Shown here: positions 8,523 through 17,347 of the stretch, in pieces | Position numbering within the stretch: position 1 is the first letter of the stretch | How the letters are laid out: every line of letters starts with the position of its first letter | Assembly (NCBI RefSeq): GCF_900115475.1 | Contig: NZ_FOWP01000007.1 | Span: forward strand, 207,855-271,854 | Direction of reading: 5' to 3' | Source: Ectopseudomonas composti | GTDB taxonomy: Bacteria > Pseudomonadota > Gammaproteobacteria > Pseudomonadales > Pseudomonadaceae | Length of the DNA: 64,000 bases | Notes under the pieces: generated by a model | The model's input: the letters and a program-made list of their open reading frames with translations, nothing else | Databases searched by the model: none | Told to the model about the DNA's origin: nothing | Translations under genes and position numbers: made by a program

Positions 8523-9581
8523 ATGTCGCCCTCTCCCGCAAGCCTTAATGACCAGCAACGCGCCGCTTATATCCGTGAACAGGTGATGGCTCATGGTAAC
8601 GCCCTGCGTCAGCGCTACCCGATCCTGCAGCATCAGGACGCGTTGGGCGCCGGCATTCTGGCCTTCGCTCTGCTCGGCATGATCGCCTCGGCGGCGCTGT
8701 ATATCGGCGACTACCTACCTGGGTGGGCGTGCCTGCTGCTCAACGCCTTCTTCGCCTCGCTGACCCACGAGCTCGAGCACGACCTGATCCACTCGATGTA
8801 TTTCCGCAAGCGACCGTTGCCGCACAACCTGATGATGGCGCTGGTCTGGCTGGCGCGCCCCAGCACCATCAACCCCTGGGTACGCCGCCATCTGCACCTG
8901 AACCACCACAAGGTATCCGGCAGCGAAGCGGACACGGAGGAGCGCGCCATCACCAACGGCGAGCCGTGGGGCATCGCACGCCTGCTGATGGTCGGTGACA
9001 ACATGATGAGTTCCCTCATCCGCTGGCTGCGGGCGAAGAATCCTGAACACCGGCGGCTGATCCTCACCCGCACGCTGAAGGTCTATGCGCCGCTGGGACT
9101 ACTCAACTGGGCGACCTGGTACCTGTTCCTCGGTTTCCACCTGCTGGACTGGGCCAGTGCTGCGCTCGGCGCCCCCATCGCCTGGTCGGCCAGCACGCTG
9201 AGCGTGATCGAGGTGGTAAACATCGCCGTGGTGGTGCTGGTCGGTCCCAACGTGCTGCGTACCTTCTGCCTGCACTTCGTCAGCTCCAACATGCACTACT
9301 ACGGTGACGTCGAACCGGGCAACGTGATCCAGCAGACCCAGGTACTCAACCCCTGGTGGCTGTGGCCTCTGCAAGCCTTCTGCTGCAACTTCGGCAGCAG
9401 CCATGCGATCCACCACTTCGTGGTCAAGGAGCCCTTCTACATTCGCCAGCTGACGGTGCCCTTCGCCCATCAGGTGATGCGCGAGATGGGCGTACGCTTC
9501 AACGACTTTGGCACCTTCGCTCGCGCCAACCGCTGGACGCGCCAGGACAAGCACAGCGAGGAGCGCACTCAGACTGCCTGA
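8523..9581 (+). CDS. Membrane fatty-acid desaturase
   Basis: A 352-residue integral membrane di-iron oxygenase. The three histidine clusters of the desaturase/hydroxylase family are visible: H82-x3-H86-x3-H90 (THELEHDLIH), H123-x-H125-x2-HH129 (HLHLNHH) and H294-x2-HH298 (HAIHH). Hydrophobic segments lie at about 42-62, 66-80, 188-212 and 226-246. GAGG lies upstream of the ATG. Such enzymes insert double bonds into acyl chains using O2 and electrons from a reductase chain. The gene is divergent from an AraC-type regulator that is coupled to a flavin reductase, which suggests substrate- or stress-responsive control. Regiospecificity cannot be read from the sequence. Confidence 0.85.
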   Translation: MSPSPASLNDQQRAAYIREQVMAHGNALRQRYPILQHQDALGAGILAFALLGMIASAALYIGDYLPGWACLLLNAFFASLTHELEHDLIHSMYFRKRPLPHNLMMALVWLARPSTINPWVRRHLHLNHHKVSGSEADTEERAITNGEPWGIARLLMVGDNMMSSLIRWLRAKNPEHRRLILTRTLKVYAPLGLLNWATWYLFLGFHLLDWASAALGAPIAWSASTLSVIEVVNIAVVVLVGPNVLRTFCLHFVSSNMHYYGDVEPGNVIQQTQVLNPWWLWPLQAFCCNFGSSHAIHHFVVKEPFYIRQLTVPFAHQVMREMGVRFNDFGTFARANRWTRQDKHSEERTQTA

Positions 9582-9779
9582 CCATTCACTGAGCGCGGCG
9601 TAGCAATGCGCCGCCCACTCGTCCGAGCCGTCATTCGTCGCGCCATCCCGACGGATGAGACTCGTAACGCAATCATCCCGCCAGTAGTCGGCTAGAATCC
9701 ACTCGCGCCCCACCGCTCCTCAGACGGAACAGTGTCCATCGGACTTCGGCGCCCTCGTAGTAGCCATGAGGCGCCCTGG

Positions 9780-12659
9780 ATGCTCCACCCGTTTCGCTCA
9801 CTGATATTGTTGCTTTGCCTGGCCTGCGCCGTACCAGCCTGGGCGAGTAGCGCGCTGCCATTGCTCAAGCTCGACATGGCTGATCTGAGCGAGCCGGTGA
9901 ACATCGAGCGCAGCCTGGTGCTGGAGGACCCCAGCGGCCAGCTCACCGCCAGCGAAGTGCTGCAGCGCATCGGCGAAGAAGGCCGCGAGGTGCAAGGTAC
10001 CGCGCGCATCGGCTACACCCGCAGTGCCTGGTGGCTTGCCGTGCAATTGCAAACGCCACCCGCCGAGCGCCTGCAACTGATCATCGGCCAGACCTTCCTC
10101 GATGACCTGGAGATCTGGCTGTTCGACGGCGACACACCACTCGGCCCGCTGTACAGCGGAGCAAACCGTCCATTCGCCGAACGTGGCGAGCCCTACCCAC
10201 AGTTTCTGCTCAACCTGCCGCGCCTGGGCGAAGGCCCACACAGCCTGCTGCTGCGCGTGGAAAGTCATTCGGCAATCAACCTGCCGCTGCAGGTGGTCGG
10301 CGCTGCGCAGGGCCAACAGTTGATCGCCCACAGCTGGCTGCAGAGCGGTCTGCTGATCGGCGCACTGCTCGCCCTGGCGCTGTTCTACCTGGTCAAATAC
10401 AGCACCCTGCGCGAAGCGCAGCTGGCCTATTTCAGCCTTACCGCGTTGTGCGTGGCCCTCTACAACACCAGCCTGTACAACCTGGCCGGCCTGCTCTGGC
10501 CACAGTGGTCGCTGCTGCCCAAGTTGCTGATCAACCTGCCCACCGCCGGGATGATGATCTTCAGCTCGCTGTTCATTGCCAGCGCCCTGGACCTGCACCT
10601 GGGACGTTTGCGCTGGCTGCGCGACGCCCTGTTCGCTGCCACCCTGCTGGTCAGCCTCGGCGGCGTCTTCGTCGACCATCCCCACGCCTATCAGACCCTC
10701 AACCTGCTGACGCTGGCCACCGGCCTGTATCAGCTGTTGCTGATGGTCCTCGGCGTCTATCAGCGCCGTCCCTACGCCCCCGGCTACCTGCTGTGCTGGA
10801 GCGCCGCGCTGGTGCTGATGCTGCTGGTGCCACTGAGTCGTGCCGGGCTGATTCCACTGCCCGCCGGTTTCTATGCGCTGTATGCCTATCTGCCGGCCCT
10901 GAGCATGCTGCTGTTCGGCGCCCTGCTCGACAAGCAACTGGAGCGCGTGCGCCGCGTACTGCTGAGCAGCCAGGAACAGGCCATCGATAATCTGGAGCAA
11001 TACCAGGCGCTGTTTCGCCACAGCGGCGAAGGCATCTTCCGCTGCCATCGTGACGGTCAACTGCTGGAGGCCAACCCGAGCCTGGCGCGCCTGCTCGGTA
11101 GCGAGACCTTGCCGGACGATCTCGGCCAGCTGTCCCTGCAAAGTCTGGTGGGGGAAACCCAGTGGCGCTGGCTGCTGTTGCAGCTCGACGTGCAGGCCGG
11201 CGCGGTCAGCTGCGAGTGCCAGCTGTACGACCTCGAACAGCGCCCCCGCTGGGTCTACCTGTCACTGCACCTGCGCCCGCATCAGGAGTTCATCGAAGGC
11301 ATCGTGGTCGACCTCAGCGAGCGCCGTGCCCTGGAAGAACGCCTGCAGCAGTTGGCCGCGCACGATGCCCTGACCGGCCTGCTGAACCGCCGTGAGCTGG
11401 AAAGACTGCTTTCGGAAACCCTCAGCGGCGCAGCCAAACGGCGCTTCAGCCATCTGTTGCTGCTGGGGCTGGATCGCTTCAAGCAGGTCAACGACCTGTT
11501 CGGCCACTCTGCCGGCGACCAACTGCTGAAACAGCTGGCCAGCCAATTGCTGCATCAGCTACCGCGCCATGCCGAGCTGGCCCGCGTCGGCGGCGACGAG
11601 TTCGCCATTCTCCTGCGCGAAGTCGACGACGAGGCCGCGCTGGGCCAGGCCGAGCAGCTGCGCCGAGCCGTCGAACAGTTCGTCTTCACCTGGCAAGGAC
11701 GGCCGTTCCGCCTGCACGCCAGTATCGGCATGCTCGCGCTCAGCTCCGGCGTGCGTGACTGGGAAACCGCGCTGAACTGGGCCAGCAGCGCCAGCCAGTT
11801 GGCCAAGCATCAGGGCCGCAACCGCGTGCAGCAGTTCAACCCGGCCGACGGCGCCCTGCTCGAGCACCAGCGCCAACTGCAATGGATCACGCGCCTGCGC
11901 GAAGCCACCGAACGTGGTCATTTCGAGCTGTTCTTCCAACCGGTGCAGGCGCTGCAAAACACCGCCAGTGGCCTGCATTACGAAGTACTGCTGCGTTACC
12001 GCGATCCGCAGAACGGCGAGTGGATCAGTCCGGCGCAGTTTCTCGACGCGGCGGCGCGCTACGACTTTCTCGGCGCCATCGACCGTTGGGTCGTCCAGCA
12101 CCTGTGCGCCTGGCTAGCGGCCAACCCACGGCACCTGGCGCAATTGGCCCAGGTCAACGTCAACCTCAGCGCCAGCTCGCTGCTCGATTGCACCTTCCAT
12201 CGCCTACTGCAGGACGAGTTGCAGCGCCACGGTTTGCCGCCCGGCAAGCTGTGTATCGAAGTGACGGAAATGGTCGCCCTGGGCGAGTTGGGCGTCTCCG
12301 CACAGTGGATCGAGGAGCTGCGCAGCAAGGGCCTGAAAGTCGCCCTGGATGACTTCGGCAGCGGCTTCGCTTCCTACGCCTACCTGCGCCACCTGCCGCT
12401 GGACATTCTCAAGATCGACGGCAGCTTCATTAGCGGCATCGAGCACGACCCGATCAACCAGGCCATGGTCGGCTCCATGCGCCAGATCGCCGGGCAACTG
12501 GGGCTACTCACCGTCGCCGAATTCGTCGAGACCCAGGCCAGCCTGGACTGCCTGCGCCACCTCGGTATCGACTACGCCCAGGGCTATTTCGTCGGCCGCC
12601 CGCAGCCTTTGCGGCAACTGGCCGACGATGCACGCCGTCACGGCACTCAGGAAGCCTGA
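9780..12659 (+). CDS. Membrane GGDEF-EAL protein with 7TMR-DISM sensor region and PAS domain
   Basis: A 959-residue cyclic-di-GMP signalling protein. A signal peptide (FRSLILLLCLACAVPAWA) precedes a periplasmic 7TMR-DISM extracellular domain with the typical IGYTRSAWWLAVQL, then about seven membrane helices (~185-390). A PAS-like region (about 410-510) follows. The diguanylate cyclase domain has an intact GGDEF at 604-608, but the usual RxxD inhibitory site before it is not seen. The phosphodiesterase domain starts with EVL at 735-737 instead of EAL, yet retains NVNLSASSL, CIEVTEM, DDFGSGFASY, ILKIDGSFI and VAEFVET, so hydrolysis is plausible. I chose the ATG at 9780 because GAGGCG precedes it and the signal peptide begins there. 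Confidence 0.9.
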   Translation: MLHPFRSLILLLCLACAVPAWASSALPLLKLDMADLSEPVNIERSLVLEDPSGQLTASEVLQRIGEEGREVQGTARIGYTRSAWWLAVQLQTPPAERLQLIIGQTFLDDLEIWLFDGDTPLGPLYSGANRPFAERGEPYPQFLLNLPRLGEGPHSLLLRVESHSAINLPLQVVGAAQGQQLIAHSWLQSGLLIGALLALALFYLVKYSTLREAQLAYFSLTALCVALYNTSLYNLAGLLWPQWSLLPKLLINLPTAGMMIFSSLFIASALDLHLGRLRWLRDALFAATLLVSLGGVFVDHPHAYQTLNLLTLATGLYQLLLMVLGVYQRRPYAPGYLLCWSAALVLMLLVPLSRAGLIPLPAGFYALYAYLPALSMLLFGALLDKQLERVRRVLLSSQEQAIDNLEQYQALFRHSGEGIFRCHRDGQLLEANPSLARLLGSETLPDDLGQLSLQSLVGETQWRWLLLQLDVQAGAVSCECQLYDLEQRPRWVYLSLHLRPHQEFIEGIVVDLSERRALEERLQQLAAHDALTGLLNRRELERLLSETLSGAAKRRFSHLLLLGLDRFKQVNDLFGHSAGDQLLKQLASQLLHQLPRHAELARVGGDEFAILLREVDDEAALGQAEQLRRAVEQFVFTWQGRPFRLHASIGMLALSSGVRDWETALNWASSASQLAKHQGRNRVQQFNPADGALLEHQRQLQWITRLREATERGHFELFFQPVQALQNTASGLHYEVLLRYRDPQNGEWISPAQFLDAAARYDFLGAIDRWVVQHLCAWLAANPRHLAQLAQVNVNLSASSLLDCTFHRLLQDELQRHGLPPGKLCIEVTEMVALGELGVSAQWIEELRSKGLKVALDDFGSGFASYAYLRHLPLDILKIDGSFISGIEHDPINQAMVGSMRQIAGQLGLLTVAEFVETQASLDCLRHLGIDYAQGYFVGRPQPLRQLADDARRHGTQEA

Positions 12660-13861
12660 TAGAGCGCCGCCGGCAGGCGCTCGAGCAGCGCCGGGTCCAA
12701 CCGCAACATGCGCACGCAGCGCGCCTCGATCAGGCCCGCCGGCGCTTCGCTGGCCGGTAGTGCCAGCAGCAAGCCGCTGAGATTGAGTACCAGCGCCTCG
12801 CGCGAGAACACACCGCTGCCTAGACCATAGAACGCCGCGATCAGCTCGCGCAGGCCGAATGGCAGGCGCCAGCGGATACGCAGGGCCGAACCGAAGCTCG
12901 CCGCCCGCTGCTGCATGGCCTGTTCGATCTGCTCGTTGCTCAACTCGCCGCCAGCTTCCAGCCAATCCTGCAGGCTACGCAGCAGCGCCAGCTCCCCCAG
13001 GTTGTGCAGCAGGCCGGCGGTGTAGCACAGCTCAGCGTCCAGCTTCAGCTCCAGTGCCAGCCAACGCGCCAGCTCGGCACTGCGCCGCGCCTGTTGCCAG
13101 GTATGGCTGGCCAACTCGGCCAGGCGTGGGTCACGTAACTGTGCGTTACGCTGCACGGCCAGGCCCAGCACCAGATTCAACGTACGCGCCACCCCCAGGC
13201 GATGCAGCGCCTGGGTCAGGGTATGGCAAGGCACACCCTGATGCTGCGCCGCAGTACTGGCAGCAGCGATCAGTAATGCAGTGATCTGTGGGTCGCTGCC
13301 GAATACCGCCTCCAGCTCGCCCAGATCCTGCTCACCGGCCTGCAACCCCTGACTGACCGCATTGCGCACGTCGCTGAGCAGCGGTGCACCCTGCCCCTCC
13401 TCGCGCACCGTATCGAGAAAGTCGCGCAGCTCGCTGAGCAACAGCGGCTGGCGTACCACCACCGCTGTCGCCGGCGAAGGCAGCAAGGTCTGCAAGCGCT
13501 GACGCAGGCTTTCGGCATTGAAGGGTTTGGCCAGGTAGGCACTGGGCGCCAATGGCCGAGCAGCGCGCACGCTGCTGGCATCCAGGCGACCACTGATAAG
13601 CACGAACGGCAACGCCGGCGTACGCGGATGACGGCGCAACTGGCGCAACAGCTCCAGGCCATCGAGACCGGGCAGATCGCCATCAGCGATCACCAGATCG
13701 GGCAAGCGCCGCTTGCAACGCGCCAGTGCCGCCTGGCCATCGCTGACCTGCAACACGCGCGCATCACTGCGCACGTCGAGCACCAACTGCTGCAACAGGT
13801 TGGAGGTCCAGGGGTCAGCCTCGGCGATCAGAACTTCCACACTGTGAGCTGAAGCGGTCAT
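12647..13861 (-). CDS. Response-regulator receiver plus HDOD domain protein
   Basis: A 404-residue two-domain protein. Residues ~8-125 form a CheY-like receiver with the acidic pair near E14/D16, phospho-acceptor D60 in VIADGDLPGLDG, and the conserved lysine in YLAKPFN. The remainder is an HDOD domain (about 170-370), with VFGSDPQITALLIAAAS and the helical CYTAGLLHNLGELALL. HDOD proteins usually act as scaffolds in signalling rather than as phosphohydrolases. Its 3' end overlaps that of the convergent GGDEF-EAL gene by 13 bases. AGAGG precedes the ATG. No partner kinase is adjacent, so the phosphodonor is unknown. Confidence 0.85.
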   Translation of the reverse strand: MTASAHSVEVLIAEADPWTSNLLQQLVLDVRSDARVLQVSDGQAALARCKRRLPDLVIADGDLPGLDGLELLRQLRRHPRTPALPFVLISGRLDASSVRAARPLAPSAYLAKPFNAESLRQRLQTLLPSPATAVVVRQPLLLSELRDFLDTVREEGQGAPLLSDVRNAVSQGLQAGEQDLGELEAVFGSDPQITALLIAAASTAAQHQGVPCHTLTQALHRLGVARTLNLVLGLAVQRNAQLRDPRLAELASHTWQQARRSAELARWLALELKLDAELCYTAGLLHNLGELALLRSLQDWLEAGGELSNEQIEQAMQQRAASFGSALRIRWRLPFGLRELIAAFYGLGSGVFSREALVLNLSGLLLALPASEAPAGLIEARCVRMLRLDPALLERLPAALYQAS

Positions 13862-14043
13862 GCGAGCCTCTGGACGATAACGAAGGGGAGCGCTTGTGCC
13901 GGCATTCCGTGCAAACCTGATGGACAGGTCAGCTCCATGGCGACGACGCAGTCTAAACCGCGGCTTTACACGAAGTCAGCCGGCATCAGCCGACTGCGCA
14001 GGAAATGACTCATTTTCCGCGCAGCACCAGAAACGCCGGGCAT

Positions 14044-14070
14044 AAAAAAGCCCGCCGAAAAGGCGGGCTT
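14044..14070 (-). terminator. Rho-independent terminator of rpmB-rpmG
   Basis: Read on the minus strand, a perfect 9-bp GC-rich stem (arms 14062-14070 and 14048-14056, loop 14057-14061) is followed by a run of six T residues (14044-14049 on the complementary strand). It lies 22 bases after the rpmG stop codon. Confidence 0.9.
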
Positions 14071-14091
14071 CTTGGTCAGGCAGCCGATCAG

Positions 14092-14247
14092 TTACTTGAT
14101 CTTGGCTTCCTTGTACATCACGTGCTTGCGTACGACCGGATCGAATTTCTTGATTTCGATCTTGTCGGGGGTGGTGCGCTTGTTCTTGTCGGTGGTGTAG
14201 AAGTGGCCGGTACCGGCGCTGGACACCAAACGGATCAGTTCACGCAT
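14092..14247 (-). CDS. rpmG: 50S ribosomal protein L33
   Basis: A 51-residue basic protein translated from the ATG at 14247 to the TAA at 14092. It begins [19 protein letters not shown] and ends MYKEAKIK, the standard L33 pattern. The CxxC zinc pairs are absent, so it is the zinc-independent (C-minus) form. L33 sits near the E site of the large subunit. It follows rpmB after a 10-base gap on the same strand, the normal bacterial pairing, and is followed by a strong terminator. Confidence 0.97.
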   Translation of the reverse strand: MRELIRLVSSAGTGHFYTTDKNKRTTPDKIEIKKFDPVVRKHVMYKEAKIK

Positions 14248-14257
14248 GACTCTCTCC

Positions 14258-14494
14258 TTAAACCTTTTCGCCGCGAGCGCGCAGCTCAGCCAGCACTACG
14301 TCGATGCCACGCTTGTCGATGACGCGCATGCCTTTGGCAGATACGCGCAGACGCACGAAGCGCTTCTCGGACTCGACCCAGAAGCGATGGTGCTGCAGGT
14401 TCGGCAGGAAACGACGACGGGTTTTGTTGTTTGCGTGGGAAATGTTGTTCCCGGTTACCGGACCCTTACCGGTAACTTGACAGACTCTCGACAT
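14258..14494 (-). CDS. rpmB: 50S ribosomal protein L28
   Basis: A 78-residue ribosomal protein beginning [20 protein letters not shown], the L28 signature, with the basic [12 protein letters not shown] loop and the C-terminal [18 protein letters not shown]. It binds 23S rRNA in the large subunit. The length equals the family norm. It is the first gene of the rpmB-rpmG operon, with a good sigma70-type promoter about 150 bases upstream (14642-14670). Confidence 0.98.
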   Translation of the reverse strand: MSRVCQVTGKGPVTGNNISHANNKTRRRFLPNLQHHRFWVESEKRFVRLRVSAKGMRVIDKRGIDVVLAELRARGEKV

Positions 14495-14838
14495 GCCTCA
14501 GCCCTCTAAAACCACATGCCCAACCCGGCATGGGTTGGCCGCTTAAACTCAATGTCATTGGCGCTCGGCGCCGCGTTTCTCGAGGGTCTTACCGGGCGCG
14601 CTGGATAGCACAAGAACCGAGCCCCTAGAAAAGAGCGCTGCTTTATACCAGAAAGCCCTGGGTGCAACAAGGAAAACCGCAGGATAAAACTCAAGCCCAA
14701 GCGCGCAAACCTGCCGGGAGCCGAGCCCTTGGGGCCTGATCAAGTTTTGACCGCTCGTCGCCTTTATCAGGTATTCAGCGCCCGACAAATCGACTAGGGT
14801 TGCAAGCTTGCCGTCAACGCCAGGAATGAGGACTCCAT
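14495..14838. other. Divergent intergenic region between rpmB and the peptide-binding protein gene
   Basis: This 344-base gap holds the rpmB promoter described separately. The minus-strand open frames inside it have no family features. The final bases contain GGAATGAGGA before the ATG at 14839 as the ribosome-binding site. I see no RNA gene or mobile element. Confidence 0.6.
14642..14670 (-). promoter_or_regulatory. Sigma70-type promoter for rpmB-rpmG
   Basis: On the minus strand a -35 TTGTTG (14665-14670) and a -10 TATAAA (14642-14647) are separated by exactly 17 bases. It lies about 150 bases upstream of the L28 start codon with no gene between, fitting a strong constitutive ribosomal protein promoter. 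Confidence 0.7.
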
Positions 14839-16416
14839 ATGCGCCTGCTGCTCGCTGCTCTACTGTGCACCCCGATCCTGGCCCAGGCCGCCACACTCAG
14901 CGTTTGCACCGAAGCCAGCCCAGAGGGTTTCGACGTGGTGCAGTACAACTCGCTGACCACCACCAATGCCTCGGCCGACATGCTGATGAACCGCCTGGTG
15001 GAGTTCGACGCCGAGCAGGGCAAGCTGCTGCCGAGCCTGGCGCGCAGCTGGTCGATCTCCGACGACGGCCTAGTCTACGACTTCACCCTGCGCGACGACG
15101 TGCCATTTCATCACAGCGCCGACTTCACGCCCAGCCGTCACCTCAACGCTCAGGACGTGCTGTTCAGCTTCCAGCGCATGCTCGACGAGCAGCACCCCTG
15201 GCACAAGATCGCCGCCAGCGGTTATCCACATGCCCAGTCGATGCAGTGGCCGAGCCTGATCGCCAAGGTCGAGGCGCCGGATGCGCACAGCGTGCGCATC
15301 ACCCTGAACCGCCGCGACGCCACCTTCCTTGCCACCCTGAGCATGGGTTTCGCCTCGATCTATTCCGCCGAATACGCCGACAAACTGATGGCCGCCGGCA
15401 CCCCGCAGAAGCTCAACAGCGCACCGGTGGGCAGCGGCCCGTTCATCTTCGAGCGCTTCCAGAAGGATGCCGTGGTGCGCTACCGCGCCAACTCGGAGTA
15501 TTTCGCCGGCAAGCCGGGCGTGGACCGGGTGATCTTCGCCATCACCCCAGACAGCAACGTGCGCCTGCAGAAGCTGCGCCGCGGCGAATGCCAGATTGCC
15601 CTGTCGCCGAAGCCGCAGGACGTGCAGGCCATCGCTGGCGACGCCAAGCTGAAAAGCGCGCAGACCGCCGCCTTCATGACCGCCTTTGTCGGCATCAACA
15701 GCCAGCATGCGCCGCTGGACAAGCCGCAGGTGCGCCGGGCAATCAACCTGGCGTTCGACAAGGCCAGCTACGTCAAGGCCGTGTTCGAAGGCAGCGCCGA
15801 GCCGGCCAACGGCCCCTATCCGCCGAACACCTGGAGCTATGCCAACGAACTACCCGGCTACGCCCATGACCCGGACAAGGCCCGCGCCCTGCTGGCCGAA
15901 GCAGGCCTGAAAGATGGCTTCAAGACCACCATCTGGACACGCCCGAGCGGCAGCCTGCTCAACCCCAACCCGAGCCTCGGCGCACAGTTGCTGCAGGCGG
16001 ACCTGGCCAAGATCGGCATCGACGCCGAAATCCGCGTGATCGAGTGGGGCGAGCTGATCCGCCGCGCCAAGGCCGGTGAACACGACCTGCTGTTCATGGG
16101 TTGGGCCGGCGACAACGGCGACCCGGACAACTTCCTCACCCCGCAATTCGCCTGCGCGTCGGTGCAGTCCGGCCTCAACTTCGCGCGCTACTGCGACGAA
16201 ACGCTGGACAAGCTGATAGCGTACGGCAAGGCCAGCAGCGACCAGGCCGAGCGCAGCCGTATCTATCACCAGGCGCAGCAGATCATTCAGGAGCAGGCAC
16301 TGTGGCTGCCGTTGGCCCACCCCACCGCCTTCGCGTTGCTCAGCAGCAAGGTCGAGGGATACAAGGTCAGCCCGTTCGGCCGACAGGACTTCGCCGCGGT
16401 GCAGCTGGCACCCTGA
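14839..16416 (+). CDS. Periplasmic peptide-binding protein of an ABC transporter (DppA-like)
   Basis: A 525-residue SBP_bac_5 family protein. A signal peptide (MRLLLAALLCTPILAQA) precedes the mature domain. The family pattern is clear in VEFDAEQGKLLPSLARSW, LRDDVPFH, NAQDVLFSFQRM, PVGSGPFIFE and RRAINLAFDKASYV. Members capture di- or oligopeptides (sometimes haem or other ligands) in the periplasm and pass them to an inner-membrane ABC permease. No permease or ATPase genes are adjacent, so it must work with a transporter encoded elsewhere. Ligand range cannot be assigned. GAGGA precedes the start. The 3' flank carries two palindromes. Confidence 0.88.
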   Translation: MRLLLAALLCTPILAQAATLSVCTEASPEGFDVVQYNSLTTTNASADMLMNRLVEFDAEQGKLLPSLARSWSISDDGLVYDFTLRDDVPFHHSADFTPSRHLNAQDVLFSFQRMLDEQHPWHKIAASGYPHAQSMQWPSLIAKVEAPDAHSVRITLNRRDATFLATLSMGFASIYSAEYADKLMAAGTPQKLNSAPVGSGPFIFERFQKDAVVRYRANSEYFAGKPGVDRVIFAITPDSNVRLQKLRRGECQIALSPKPQDVQAIAGDAKLKSAQTAAFMTAFVGINSQHAPLDKPQVRRAINLAFDKASYVKAVFEGSAEPANGPYPPNTWSYANELPGYAHDPDKARALLAEAGLKDGFKTTIWTRPSGSLLNPNPSLGAQLLQADLAKIGIDAEIRVIEWGELIRRAKAGEHDLLFMGWAGDNGDPDNFLTPQFACASVQSGLNFARYCDETLDKLIAYGKASSDQAERSRIYHQAQQIIQEQALWLPLAHPTAFALLSSKVEGYKVSPFGRQDFAAVQLAP

Positions 16417-16427
16417 GCCAGCATCAT

Positions 16428-16522
16428 GGTGGGCTGAAGCCCACCCTACAGATGGCAGGCTACGACACGTAGGGCGGGCGCAACCCGCCGCATCGATAAC
16501 GGCGGGTTGCACCCGCCCTACG
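16428..16522. repeat. Two adjacent intergenic palindromes
   Basis: A short hairpin at 16428-16445 (GGTGGGCT paired with AGCCCACC) is followed by a large one with 23-base arms at 16468-16490 and 16500-16522. The large arms differ at a single position (C versus T), and the loop is 9 bases. They lie between the convergent peptide-binding protein gene and radC, where they can serve as a bidirectional RNA 3' end. The units resemble Pseudomonas intergenic repeats of the GTAGGGCGGG type. Confidence 0.85.
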
Positions 16523-16532
16523 CCCGAACCTG

Positions 16533-17207
16533 CTACATCCAGCCGAGTTCGGCCATCGATAGCGGCTCGCCATCGCCGACGATGAAATGATCGAGCACGC
16601 GCACCTCGACCAGCGCTAGGGCATCCTTGAGCCGCTGAGTCAGCACACGGTCAGCCTGGCTGGGCTCCGATACCCCGGATGGGTGGTTGTGGGTGAGGAT
16701 GGCGGCTGCGGCATTGTTGGCCAGCGCACGCTTGACCACCTGCCTTGGATAAACGCTGGCACTGTCGATGCTGCCGCGAAACAGTACCTCGAAGGCCAGA
16801 ACGCGGTGCTTGGCATCGAGAAACAGGCAGCCGAATACCTCATGCGGTTCGTGACGCAGTTGCGCCTTGAGGTAATCACGCACGGCCTGCGGGCTCTCCA
16901 GCGCTGAATCGCGGCGCAGGCGCTCGGCCAGATGGCGCCGCGACATTTCCAGCACCGCCTGCAGTTGTGCGTACTTGGCCGGGCCAAGGCCGAGGTGCTG
17001 ACTGAAGCCAGCCAGATCGGCCTCCAGCAGCGCTCTCAGGCTGCCGAACTCGCTCAGCAGATAGCGCGCCAGGTCCACCGCACTCTTGCCGGTCACCCCG
17101 GTACGCAGAAAGATCGCCAGCAACTCGGCGTCGGTCAGCGACGCGGCGCCCTGTTCCAGCAATTTCTCCCGCGGACGCTCTGCCGCGGGCCAATCACGAA
17201 TGCTCAT
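16533..17207 (-). CDS. radC: RadC-family JAB domain protein
   Basis: A 224-residue protein of the RadC/YicR (UPF0758) family. The N-terminal helix-hairpin-helix-like region includes [14 protein letters not shown] and [13 protein letters not shown]. The C-terminal JAB/MPN metal site is complete: H173-N-H175-P-S-G...D186 ([15 protein letters not shown]). Despite its name, a DNA-repair role is not supported in E. coli; the biochemical role is unsettled. The start at 17207 has a near-perfect AAGGAGGTG before it, preferred over the longer frame from 17273. It is divergent from coaBC, the usual Pseudomonas arrangement. Confidence 0.93.
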   Translation of the reverse strand: MSIRDWPAAERPREKLLEQGAASLTDAELLAIFLRTGVTGKSAVDLARYLLSEFGSLRALLEADLAGFSQHLGLGPAKYAQLQAVLEMSRRHLAERLRRDSALESPQAVRDYLKAQLRHEPHEVFGCLFLDAKHRVLAFEVLFRGSIDSASVYPRQVVKRALANNAAAAILTHNHPSGVSEPSQADRVLTQRLKDALALVEVRVLDHFIVGDGEPLSMAELGWM

Positions 17208-17347
17208 CGAACACCTCCTTGTCGAGCCAGGCGCCCGCTGTTCCGCTGCGGGCGCTGTGCTATCGTAGCCCATCTTTTTACACGGGGCCGGCCTGGGGAG
17301 GCGTTGGTCACGTGGCGCACATCCACCGGTATATAAAAGGCAGGCCT

